A stretch of 64,000 nucleotides of DNA from Moniliella sp. 'wahieum' (taxonomy: Eukaryota; Basidiomycota; Moniliellomycetes; Moniliellales; Moniliellaceae): positions 558,001 to 622,000 of the forward strand of contig RSEE01000014.1 in the NCBI GenBank assembly GCA_003971905.1, given 5' to 3'. Positions 33,576-43,327 of the stretch are shown here, piece after piece. Position numbers and translations under genes: made by a program. Positions within the stretch are counted from its first letter, which is position 1. Every line of letters starts with the position of its first letter. Below the pieces are notes generated by a model. That model had not been told where the DNA came from and made no database searches. It worked only from the letters and a program-made list of their open reading frames with translations.

Positions 33576-34870
33576 GGGCTACAGGGGGTAGGGGTTAAGG
33601 ACGGGAAAGTGGGAGGGGAAAGGGAGAGGCGGTGGGCGTGAGGTGGTGGTGGTGGTGGCAGAGTGAGGCCGGGCTTGAATGGGCTCCGACCGTGGGGCTA
33701 TATAGGCCACAGCAGGCGTACACACTCAAGTGGAGCGGTACCTATGTAGTAGACTAGACTGACCCTGGCATGGCCACGTTGGCTTGCAGCTTCATGCATC
33801 ACATAGCACTCAGCTATTGGTGCCACACGTCTATATATTGGCACTCCCCTGGTTCCCCGACAGGGTCCCCCCTGGGCACGGAAATCCGGCGCAATCATTA
33901 GTTCATCTCTATCGATCATCGATCATCTGTCTGCCTCTGCTTGTGGGGTTGCGCTTACTAGCACCGGGATCATCGATCGACCTAACCGGATGGAGCAAAT
34001 GCGTGGTCGTTGATCGATGATTGTTGTTCCGCGATCAGCACTTCGTTACTCCGTCTTCGGAGTACTGTGGGAGGCGGGCAAGGCAGGGCAGGAAGTGGTG
34101 GGATGCAATGGTCTTTGAATTTACAACCCTGCCCACAGAACTGCCAGCGTGGTGTTTTGTATAGGGAGCGGCGAACCACCAATAGCCGGTACCCCGTAAA
34201 TACATATGGTCCGTCATTCAACCCAAGTCCCCACATGTCTTCTGTCTTGACACTCAACCTCGTATGGAGGGGCGGCGCAGTTGGCAGCAATCGCCGATGG
34301 GAGAGGTAGTGAACCGCTTCTTGCACATGTTCCTATCAGTTGTTTTGCAAATACTATGAATCCACAGTGCAATGAAGTAATACAACTAACTGCAGTGCAG
34401 ATCACTTAGCCAACCGTTTGTTGTTCATAAAGCTTCCGAAACTGCTAGCAAGACCTATCCCTTTTCCCAGGTGATAGCCGCCGCTTCAGCAAAGGAAATA
34501 CGCGGAGACGTTAATGCCACTATGCATGCCTGCATCAATATGCGTCAACAACCCGCACGGAAGTACTGCCAAGAGAAGCCGGAAACCAACACATCAGCTG
34601 GATGGGAAGTAGGCAGCGTTTTTTTCCCTTCTGGATCAACCAATGACGGAGGGGGATTGTTTGGATGCCGATGGTATTCATTCAGGCTGCAGGGAATGGT
34701 GTCTTGTATACCATAGGGAAAAGAAAAGCAATCCCACCGTCAATCAACGCATGAGAGGGAGACACACACAAAGGGGTCGCGGAAGATCTAGAACAGGGTC
34801 ATACGCACAGTCGGTGGGTATGTGTGTGACCCGTCAACCAAGCTGGCTGCATGATAGTTGTGCCCCATAC
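33576..34870. promoter_or_regulatory. Importin alpha upstream region with ATCGATC repeats
   Basis: The 1.3-kb spacer holds the importin promoter and the 3' flank of the DUF2461 gene. It has GGTGGTGGTGG near 33643-33656, a cluster of ATCGAT/GATCATC palindromes at 33911-34022 (listed separately) and GGGCAAGGCAGGGCAGG near 34076-34092. No gene is seen. Confidence 0.45.
33911..33927 (+). repeat. Heptamer ATCGATC x2.4
   Basis: Tandem 7-bp units lie in the importin alpha upstream region. Further GATCATCGATCG and TTGATCGATGATTG elements follow within 110 bp. Each unit is palindromic at its core. Confidence 0.8.
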
Positions 34871-36223
34871 TCATTCGTCTTCATCATAACCCGCTTCCTC
34901 CTCCTTTTCCAGAACATCCTCATCGTCTGCACCTTGACCATAGTCCTCATCGTCATCACTGGGAGGAGGTGTTGGAGGAGGATAGACCATATCGTTGAGG
35001 ATAGAGTTTAGCGGCTCCATCACCCTGAAGGTCTCGATCAAGCGGTCGATAAAGTCAGTTGCGAGGACTTCCTGATCCGTAAAATTGCGCTTCACCAGGA
35101 ATGAACGGAGGCGAAGCCATGCAATGTCCTTGTGCTCCTTGATGTTCGGCACCCCCTCGATTTTGGGAGCCACCTTAAGTTCGTCTTCAAATCCGAACAA
35201 GTTTTGTGCTTCCGCTTGGCTCTGCCTGGTTGTGACAATTGTATCTTTTTGGCCTGCCTTCCTTTTTTTGTCCGTCGTGTTCTTAGCTGCAGCAACAGGA
35301 GGAGACGCTTTACCGAATTGGGCTTCAAACTCAGGGGTAGAGACCTGTGGACGAAGGTTAGAGGGAATTCACATCAGGAGGAAGTGGGGGGGAGGAGCGG
35401 GAATGGTGGGCAACATACCACCTGCTTTAGTCGCTGGCCCAGCTCTGTATTGTCCAAAATGTGCTGTCGGATGGTGGCGAGATGGTTCTTGTTGGGTTGC
35501 CATCGTCCACCCGCCGCAAACGACAGGTTGCCTGGCTCTAGCTGAACATGGTACGCAGCAAATTCTCCCTTGCGCCCACCCCGACTGAAAGTAGCGCACA
35601 AGTTGGTCTTGTAGGGTACTTGCGACTTGGAGAAACGAATATCCCGGTAGATGCGGTATACCATATCCCGGGCTGGCAGCCAGGGCACCGTATCGTCAAT
35701 GTCCATCAAACGAGGAAGCACTGCCATCGTAAATGCCTGGAGGTTGTCCCATGCGTATTGGTACAGCTCCTTGTTCGCTGCAAACCACTCTCTCGAGTTT
35801 TCTCGTCATCTTGAAGCTCCCGAAGAAAGTTCATAAGAATTGGGCTGATTTGGTCTGGGGAGGGGGTTTGGTAGGTGCCCGAGCCAGTTTGACCACCCTT
35901 TGCCCGGGACGTGGACGGTCGCCCCTAGGCTGGATCTTCTGACGTTTTCGTGTGGAGTGAGAAGTTTGATCGCTAGATGATGCTCCCCCTTCATCGAGGT
36001 CCTTCTCTCCCTCATCCTCTTCTTCGTCTTCGTCCTTCTCCGAAGCCTGGAACGCATCCGAATCGTCTTCGTCTTCCGAAGCCGCTCGGTGACGCCGCCC
36101 TCGACGCGACTGGGCGGGTGTGTCAGACTCAGACTCGTCAGTCTCCTCCTTATAGGAAACACGGGCCTTGCGACGCGTCGGAATGGCGCGGTTAGGAGTT
36201 GCTGTAGCGCGACGGGGAGGCAT
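34871..36223 (-). CDS. DUF2461-family protein with charged N-terminal region
   Basis: DUF2461 (TIGR02453) proteins occur in bacteria and fungi; their activity is unknown. Exons are 35419-36223 and 34871-35344 with a 74-bp GTATGT intron. Residues 1 to about 125 are a basic/acidic low-complexity region (MPPRRATATPNRAIPTRRK, then Ser/Asp/Glu runs and KRQKIQPRGDRPRPG), suggesting nuclear targeting. The family core follows: PILMNFLRELQDDEKTREWF, AANKELYQYAWDNLQAF, YRIYRDIRFSKSQVPYKTN and AAYHVQLEPGNLSFAAGG. A Lys-rich linker and a very acidic tail (SDDDEDYGQGADDEDVLEKE) end the protein. One base is missing near 35845 and two extra lie near 35798. The start at 36223 was preferred to an upstream in-frame Met at 36298. 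About 426 residues. Confidence 0.85.
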
Positions 36224-36651
36224 GGATCTGGCGATGGTGGTTTGTCGTGGGGCCAACGGAACGGGATCGCGAGTGCGCTTAACCAGGCCACCGGCCACCG
36301 TCCACCTGGGTCACCGATCACGGTGATTGAACGGTGATACCGAACCCGTGACGTGTGACTAGCGATCGGTGAGTGACCGGCGATTGTCGCCCATAGGTGC
36401 CAAAATGTTCATATTCCGAGCACCACAAACTATGAGCACAACGAACTGCCATGTCCCACCGTCTTCTCCCTTCTTTATACGCTGGGTACCTGTCCTTCTC
36501 CCGCCCATCGAAAGTCGTCTTTCGAAGCTGGAACCGTGGATCATTTGTTTGGCAGGGCAGAGAAACAATGGAGATACATAACCTCAGCAATCATCCGGGG
36601 TATACGCCCGTCAAAAAGCGATGAGGGTTGCATTGCATCGAGTGAGAAAAC
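36224..36651. promoter_or_regulatory. DUF2461-gene promoter / glycine-rich gene 3' flank
   Basis: This spacer carries repeated GATCGGTGA / ACGGTGAT / GTGACCGG elements between 36300 and 36390, including ACCGATCACGGTGATTGAAC. No gene is seen. Confidence 0.4.
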
Positions 36652-38043
36652 CTAGTAGCCGCCGTAGTAGCCGCCTTGCTGGGGTCCTTGTCCCCCATGG
36701 TGGGCACCGGACGCACCGCCATAACCTGCCCCGCCATACCCTCCCTGGGTCTGGTTGTTATGAAACCCTGGGTAGGGCGCCTGTCCAGAAAAATCAGAGC
36801 CACCCCCGCCGTGACTGACCTCGGGGAAGGCCATGTGGCTGCCGTAGCCGCTGTCGGGGTACTGGGCACCGGGGTGGTTACCAGCTGCTTGGTGTTGAGT
36901 AGAAGGCCCCTGGAAAAGCAAATGTTAGATCACGTTGCTTTTGTAATGGAGAGTATGACGTACATTCGAGGAACACAAACGCATAGCATACTCGCCCGCC
37001 TTCTGCACAGCTTCATCCTTTGTTCCTTGAGCCTGACCACTTTGGGACTTTTGCTCCCATAGGTCAGAGGCATGAGACATGGCAGCTGCAACACTAAAGG
37101 GACCACAGTTAGCCATCCTTTCGACTTCCAACAAAGATCAATAGGACATACAGGTTGTTCTTGGCGCCTGCGTCAGGGTGGCCTTGATTGCTACCCAGGA
37201 CCGTTTGCATAGCGTGAACCGCTGACGCACCGGCAATGTCATGAGCCCCGACAGTACTAGAAGGATCAATGCTACGTTGGTGCGCTTGTTGCAACGTCGC
37301 AGCATCCGGAGGAGGGGTGGAGGATAAGTCGGCCTCCCGCGATAGGAGGGATGAGGCGACCGAGGAAAACATACTGGAGTTACCGCCCGAGCCTCCCGAG
37401 CCACCTTTAAATGTCGAGGCAAGCTTGATGAGTGTCTTGACATCCAATCCTCCGCCTCCACCTCCACCCGATCCATTCTTGCCGGTAAATGCGGAAGCCA
37501 GGCCCATCAGTTTGGATACATCGAACCCAGAACTAGACGAAGCACCCGATGCACCGCCATGGGAACCACCACCGGCAGCTCCCATGGCGGCGCCTAGCAA
37601 GGAGCCAAAGCCCCCTCCACCTCCGCCAGATTGGCCTTGCGGTGCTCCCGAGTGGCCACCGCTTTGGCCCATAGAGGAAGCTGCAGCCCCCAGTAACGAT
37701 CCCAAACCACCGGCGCCGCTGCTCCCCCGCCTTGTTGAGTACCGTGGTTTCCGCCGGCCCCTCCGGCAGCGCCGAGGAGGGAGCCCAGGTTAAATCCACC
37801 GCCGCCACCGCTCTGGCCGCCGGCTTGGGGGTTTCCGTGTCCAGAGTTGGCCCCGGCCATCGCGGACGAGGCCATGTTGAAAAGGGCACCCATGTCCATC
37901 CCACCGCCATTGCCGGCCGGACGGGCCGATTGTTGCTCGTTGTGGCTACCTTGCTGGCCCTGCGGGCCCATGAATGATGAGGCGAGGCCCATGAGGGCGC
38001 TGGGGTCGAATGCGCGCTGGTTCTGATCGTGAGGGTTTGCCAT
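36652..38043 (-). CDS. Glycine-rich DUF7721 / beta-flanking-like protein
   Basis: I believe this belongs to the basidiomycete family named after the beta-flanking gene of mushroom mating loci; its biochemical role is unknown. Exons: 37152-38043, 36964-37093, 36652-36909. Introns: 58 bp (GTATGT) and 54 bp (GTACGT). The N-terminal region repeats a module of the form FD-x-x-x-LMGLASSFMG / LGSLLGAA / VSKLMGLASAFTG / VKTLIKLASTF, separated by Gly/Ser/Gln runs. A helical domain follows (ATLQQAHQRSID, DIAGASAVHAMQTVLG, VAAAMSHASDLWEQKSQ, DEAVQKAGEYAMRL). A Gly/Tyr/His-rich prion-like tail (GGYGGAGYGGASGAHHGG) ends it. One frame slip near 37715 separates two module copies. About 426 residues. Confidence 0.8.
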
Positions 38044-38227
38044 GCTGGGTGAGGTGCAAGTCAGGGGGGGGGGTGCTGGTAGGTGGGGGGGCGAGGAGAG
38101 GGCGAGGCGTGGGTGGATGGAAAACGCCTCGGAGGTGTGGAAGGGGTGTGTGATGGGCTGCTGCGGAGCGGCTGTGAGGTAGTGGTAGTGGGTACGCGCC
38201 CAGTGTGCACAGGCCGAGTACCCAGGG

Positions 38228-38280
38228 ACTAGTGACTAGTGAGATCTGAGATCTGACATGTGCCAAGTCGATGGTCGATG
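38228..38280 (+). repeat. Three consecutive heptamer doublets: ACTAGTG x2, AGATCTG x2, GTCGATG x2
   Basis: Positions 38228-38241, 38242-38255 and 38267-38280 each hold a 7-bp unit repeated exactly twice. The units differ in sequence but share the same length and a palindromic core (CTAG, AGATCT, TCGA). Confidence 0.85.
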
Positions 38281-39521
38281 ATCTCATCGATGATTGCGGG
38301 CCCCTGGCTGCCACTGTTGAAATTAACCTAATTAATTGGCTCCGCTCTGGAGTAGTCGAAGTGGTGCCCGATCCCGACGTTGAAAGTTGAACTTCAACGT
38401 TGACGCGCTGAACGCCCTAACTCCGTTGAACGTTCCTGGATCGTCACCGTCGTCTTGGACGAACGCGCCCACACCTGCCCGCACCTGCCCACACCCAACT
38501 GCCGCAAGTATGCCACAAGTCTGGCGACGAAGCTGATGGAGACGACATGCGCATATGCGTCCGCAGCATCACCATCTTCCTGTCCCGAACGTAATGGTAT
38601 GATGGTAATCGTAAAGAGCAAGAAGCAACAGCTACCGATGCCCAGTGCCCTCCACCATAATCCCTCCTTTTTGACCCGCTCAACCAAAATCACGTCCTTG
38701 GGGGGGGGTGAATGTAGTGCACCGTATCGAGAAATGCCCACAGCCACTTGGGGGGGGGAAGAAACCCTGGCCAGGGGAGGGCACGGCTAGCCGCAAGCCA
38801 CGACTGCCCCCACCTGAACTCATAACTGCAGAAGATCCAAGAACAGACAGTTGATGGTGCATTGATCGCACATGAGCTACAGAAGAGGCTCAAGATTTTC
38901 CTGCCATCTAGGGAGGAATGCTGGAAGGAATGCACTGGAAGGACCCGGGCTTAGGCTAGTAACCGCGCCACAGTAACCCACGGAAGCCTCCTGGAGTCAT
39001 AACCCAGAAGGGAGAATGAAGGAGAGGAGAGGGTGAGGTTTTGAGGAAGGGTGCAGGCGGGTATGGAACGGATAAGGCCTTATCTATGTATCCGAGGGAA
39101 CCACGGAGCCAAGGGAGCGCCCGGGCGAATGAAAGAGAGAGATGAGGAGTGAGCCTGTCACGAAGGAATATAGCGTGTTGATTAACGAATGATTGGGGTA
39201 TCGCCCAACAGAGATTGTAGTTGGGGGAATCCCACGCTCATGTGTCCGTCTTTTGTGCATCATGTGTTGTGAGATCGAGTCGGGGGCAATCTACACGCAT
39301 CTTCCGAGCGGACGCATCGAATTCGTCCATTCATCGGCCATGGAGCGCAGACTGAGCTTTTAGCGAGAGGTGGTATATGGAACCCCGCTCGAACACCAAA
39401 AGCTGTTCTTCTGACTTTGGGCTATCTTCTCTTGTGGGGCCGATTAACGATTCAAAACGTACACAAACGCCTTCCCGTCATTAATTGAAGAGGCGCAAAA
39501 AGTGACGTTAGTAAGCGGCTG

Positions 39522-39619
39522 AGCGCTTAGTCTAAGCGCTTAGTTATTGCTGTTTAGCGCTCTGTATAGCGCTGTGGATTGGCGATGCCGTCATCGCGTC
39601 AGCGCTGAGGCTCAGCGCT
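39522..39619 (+). repeat. AGCGCT palindrome cluster with 9-bp inverted repeat
   Basis: AGCGCT occurs at 39522, 39535, 39556, 39568, 39601 and 39614. The first two form a perfect inverted repeat, AGCGCTTAG-T-CTAAGCGCT (39522-39540). The cluster lies 310-410 bp upstream of the oxidoreductase ATG and could be a regulator site array or a recombination relic. Confidence 0.75.
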
Positions 39620-39928
39620 CATTCAGCCGGCGAAGTGGCGGATCTGATAAGATGGCACGATCAGATCCACTGCCCCCGTACCCCGTTTTTTTGTTTCGCT
39701 GTTCCAGCGCCTGCTCCATGCAGGCGCCGGACACGGCTAGCCTGCTACACCCCAGCCGGAGGATTCCCATATTCAGCCTGAATTCAGCCTAAAGCTTATA
39801 AGCTTTTCGGACCTCCGTTTCTTCTTGCGCCCTTTATCTGCAGCCAGCGCTGCTCCAGCTCCATCCATTACCATCACCACCCCCCCACCATTCCCAAACC
39901 ATCCCCAGCCCGCTCCTTTTCGAGCATC

Positions 39929-42246
39929 ATGTCTTCGCACGGCGTAGGCGCGCGCGTTTCATTCCGCCCCGTACTCGCCCCATGCCCCGCCATTCCAGCA
40001 GCGCGTCCTCTTCAGCCCCGTCGACTCGCCCCGTGTCCCCTCGGCTATCCTTCCATCCCGGCCTGGCCGCGTGCTAGCACCCACGCTTCCACCCCGCACG
40101 CCCATGACCACCACATCCGCAATGTAGTTGTTTGTGGCGGGAGCTAGGGGGCATGCACTGTGCTTCCAGTCTGGCTGAGCACCTCCCTCCGGGCTATCGC
40201 GTCATTCTCATCGAGCGCAACAGCCATTTTAATCGTATGTCCGCCTTACCCCCCCCCACCCACCCACCCCCGTTTGACGCCCACTTCTGTACTGAATGCT
40301 GACGTCGCTATGTACAGACCTTTACTGCTTTCCTCGATTTAGTGTCCTACCTGGACATGAACATGAAGCATACATTCCTTACTCATCCATCTACGACAGC
40401 GAAATTCCACCAGAGGAACCTGCTCCTGCGGAAGAGGCATGCTCCCAACAGTCGAGTGAGATTGCCCCCAATCATTCCCAGTCGTACACCAAGCCGAGTG
40501 CCGATGTGACCATTCCCGCAGCCGCCCCAGGGGATGGGTCTTCTTCCGGTGGTGCAGCCACTTTTGATGTGCCGCCCTCTTCGAATGGCATGGGAAACAC
40601 GACTACCACTTCGTACTCATGTTCGGAAGGATCATCGGGTGGAAAGGGGCCCAGTGACGCCGGAAGTACCCCGTCGGGCCTCTCCACGGTCCAGACTAGT
40701 GTCGTGGATGATGACCAGGAAGGTGTATCCCACAAGGAGACTGCATATGATCACCTCCCGACCATGGAGGATGCCGTGGGAGAAGGCGACATGGAGCATC
40801 TCATCGAACTTGATGTCGAACATCTTCGCCTTGCGGCTCCCTTTCAGGTGGCCCACCTGGACGACATTAGCCAGCACCACGGAGCACGCCTAGAGGAGGA
40901 CCTGACGGCCGAGTATGACGAGGGCGAAGATGACGCTGCAGGCGACGAGGAAGACACTGACGCCACACCCCTGCTCACCCGCATTTGGTACTTCAAGCTT
41001 CGGTCACTGAAATTACTCCTACTCATGTCTTGGTCTCCCCTCATGGGGATCAAACGGGCAACGAAGCGGTCCTGAACCAGCTGGGGGAGTCAACTTCCTC
41101 TAGGGGTCTGTGGTCGATCGATCAAGTCTCGATTCCTTACGATTATCTCGTTTATGCGCTTGGCAGCAAGATGCCTGCCCCATTGCGTTCCTCGGTTAAC
41201 ACCAAGGCAGGGGGTATAAGCTGGATGAAGCAGATGCAGAAGCGCATTGTAGATGCCACAAAATGTCATTGTCGGTGGCGGGGCTCTCGGTGTGCAATAT
41301 GCTTTGGACATTGCTACTGTTCATCCAGAGAAGGCTTCTAGCGTGACGCTACTTCACAGTCGCCAACAGTTGTTGCCCAACTTTCACCCCTCGGTCCATG
41401 ACAAGGTTTGCTATCTTCAGGAAGTTGGGGTCAACGTCATTCTTGGGGAGCGTCTGGCACTGGCAGGGGGGTGTCCCATGGGAAGCACGGTGAGCAAGGC
41501 CACGGGCCTGAGAGCCGACAAGATCGACGCTACGTTGCCTCCCACAGAGCAGCCCGTGGACGAGATCAAGCACATTCGCACCACTGCAGGAAGGGAGCTG
41601 CAAGCAGATCTACTTTTGCTCTGCACGGGGCAACAACCTAACAGTGGCCTCTTGGCCTCCTTCTCTCCTTCAAGTGTCGACCCAGCCTCGAGATTGGTGA
41701 AGGTCAGCCGGACACTGCAAGTGCAAGCATCGGACCCAGTAGGCGTTGCAGCGCCTGGACCGTTCGAATTCACCCCTCCTTGTGGTGACTGCGACTGCTT
41801 TGTTGAAAGAAAGACAGGCGGTGAGCATCCTCATCTTGAGCCGAGGTCTCCTCAACATGCGCAGATGGAAGCTGAAAAGGTCCTTTCCCGAGTTTACGCC
41901 ATTGGCGATGTGGCGGATGCGTTTGGAGCGATCAATGCTGGCTACCAAGCCTGGAGTATGGCTGAAGTAGCCGCGCGCAACATTGTTCGCCAAATTCGTG
42001 CGCAAGAAGATGGAAAGCCCCCCAAAGGCCAACAAGCCCAATTGGCGGTGGAGGAGGCACTGGAACACTTTAACCCTCAACCGCCGATGCTTAAGCTTAG
42101 TTTGGGCTTGGGGTCCATGGTTTTCCAAGGCTTGCCAGGTGAGAACGGTGAGCCCAACGTCGAGGTCCGTGACGATCCGGAAGACCTGCAGGTCAAGTCG
42201 GTGGCGTTTTATGGCCAAGTCGAGCACACAAGACATGCACCGCTGA
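39929..42246 (+). CDS. AIF/FSP1-like FAD-dependent NAD(P)H oxidoreductase with large acidic insert
   Basis: The fold is a two-Rossmann pyridine nucleotide-disulphide oxidoreductase of the AIF/AMID group. Residues 1 to about 65 are Arg/Pro/Ala-rich without acidic residues, a possible mitochondrial presequence. The FAD-binding strand VVVCGGS is followed, after a one-base slip at 40147, by HCASSLAEHLPPGYRVILIERN. An 83-bp GTATGT intron (40235-40317) precedes HLYCFPRFSVLPGHEHEA. About 190 residues of Ser/Gly/Asp/Glu-rich sequence then interrupt the domain before LQASVTEITPTHVLVSPHG. The NAD(P) site is NVIVGGGALGVQYALDIA. The second FAD motif is RVYAIGDVADAF, with GYQAWSMAEVAARNI after it. Other slips lie near 40990 and 41266. 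A slip near 42200 would give the stop at 42246; without it the frame runs to 42524. Confidence 0.82.
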
Positions 42247-43327
42247 TTAGAAGGAGACACATGCTTCCTTCCCATCATTTCCTACGATTCATTAGGGATA
42301 CCCCACATGCACTTTGGGTGTCTGTTGTCCTCAACACACCGATCCTTTCATGCCGCCCATTGATTTACCCTCTGTTCATCCATTCATCATCCCGTACTTC
42401 GAGGTCATCTCGATCATTGTTCATCGAACTCTCCGTTACCTTTTCAAGCATACTGTTTTCATGCACGTGTGGTTCAATGTGTCTACTGTCCTCTCCCGGT
42501 CCTCACACTGTAAGGATCAGGTGATCAGAGTGGCGCACGCTCATACCGCTCTCCGAGATGCCTTTCCCCTCTTCTCTGCCCTTTCCTTCCCCGACGCTTC
42601 GCAGTTGCCGGTGACATCTGGCGGAGTGTTAGCCGTCGTTTTGCACCAGCTCGTCGTAGCAACTCGTAGTATCCCCATTCCATCATTGGCATCTGTTCCA
42701 TTCCACATCATTTGCGTGGGACGAGATGTATAGATCGCTATAGCAGTATCGAGTGTGTTGGAAGGGGCATTATGGTGATCGAAGTGACGAGGCAGGGGGC
42801 GAGAGACAACAACAAACGAGACCGGGCGGCACGCGGGTGGTGCGTTGGACGAAGCGGTGTGGTTGCAAGCGCCTCTCGCCGCGCTCAGCCTGACACAGTT
42901 GGTCGGAAGCAGGGCTACCAATCCAGAACCGCTCGCCTCACCTGATCGGCTACGGTATATGGGCGGCGGCCGAAGTCCGACTTGTGTGGTGACTAGTGAC
43001 TATCACAGGCCTCAGTGACTAACTGGCTGGCGCGGGAGACGTGGCGAGCCGGCAAGCGTGGCGCCAATGCAGCGCACGGGGCCAGTGTGGAACCGGCGGG
43101 CGGCGGGGCAGGAGCGGGGCTGTGTAGGGTTTTTCCCGAGCGGCTGCAGCAGCGCGGGTGGCCGGTCAGGTGACCGTCACTGGTGGCCGCAGACGGCCGC
43201 CCCCCCCGTGATCGATGACATCAGCAGCCCAAGACCTAACCCACCCACGCTGCCACCCACAGCGCCGCCCCCGCCGCGCCCGCCCAGCTCCCAGCTCCCC
43301 GCTCCCAGCCCCGGCGCCCTCCCCGCC
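42247..43327. promoter_or_regulatory. Spacer, GTGACTA repeat
   Basis: No supported gene in this 1.1-kb spacer; a 139-residue frame (42314-42733) lacks coding character. It contains the heptamer doublet at 42989-43002 and a G+C-rich leader before the next ATG. Confidence 0.45.
42989..43002 (+). repeat. Heptamer GTGACTA x2
   Basis: Exact tandem doublet 326 bp upstream of the ATG at 43328. The same unit is doubled at 49681. Confidence 0.8.

Larger units (their letters stand above)
38044..39928. promoter_or_regulatory. Divergent spacer rich in short palindromic repeats
   Basis: This 1.9-kb region lies between the glycine-rich gene (-) and the FAD oxidoreductase (+). From 38228 to 38280 doubled heptamers occur in a row. 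At 38381-38405 an inverted TTGAAAGTTGAACTTCAACG-type block is seen. From 39522 to 39619 there are six AGCGCT palindromes. No ORF is convincing. Confidence 0.5.
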
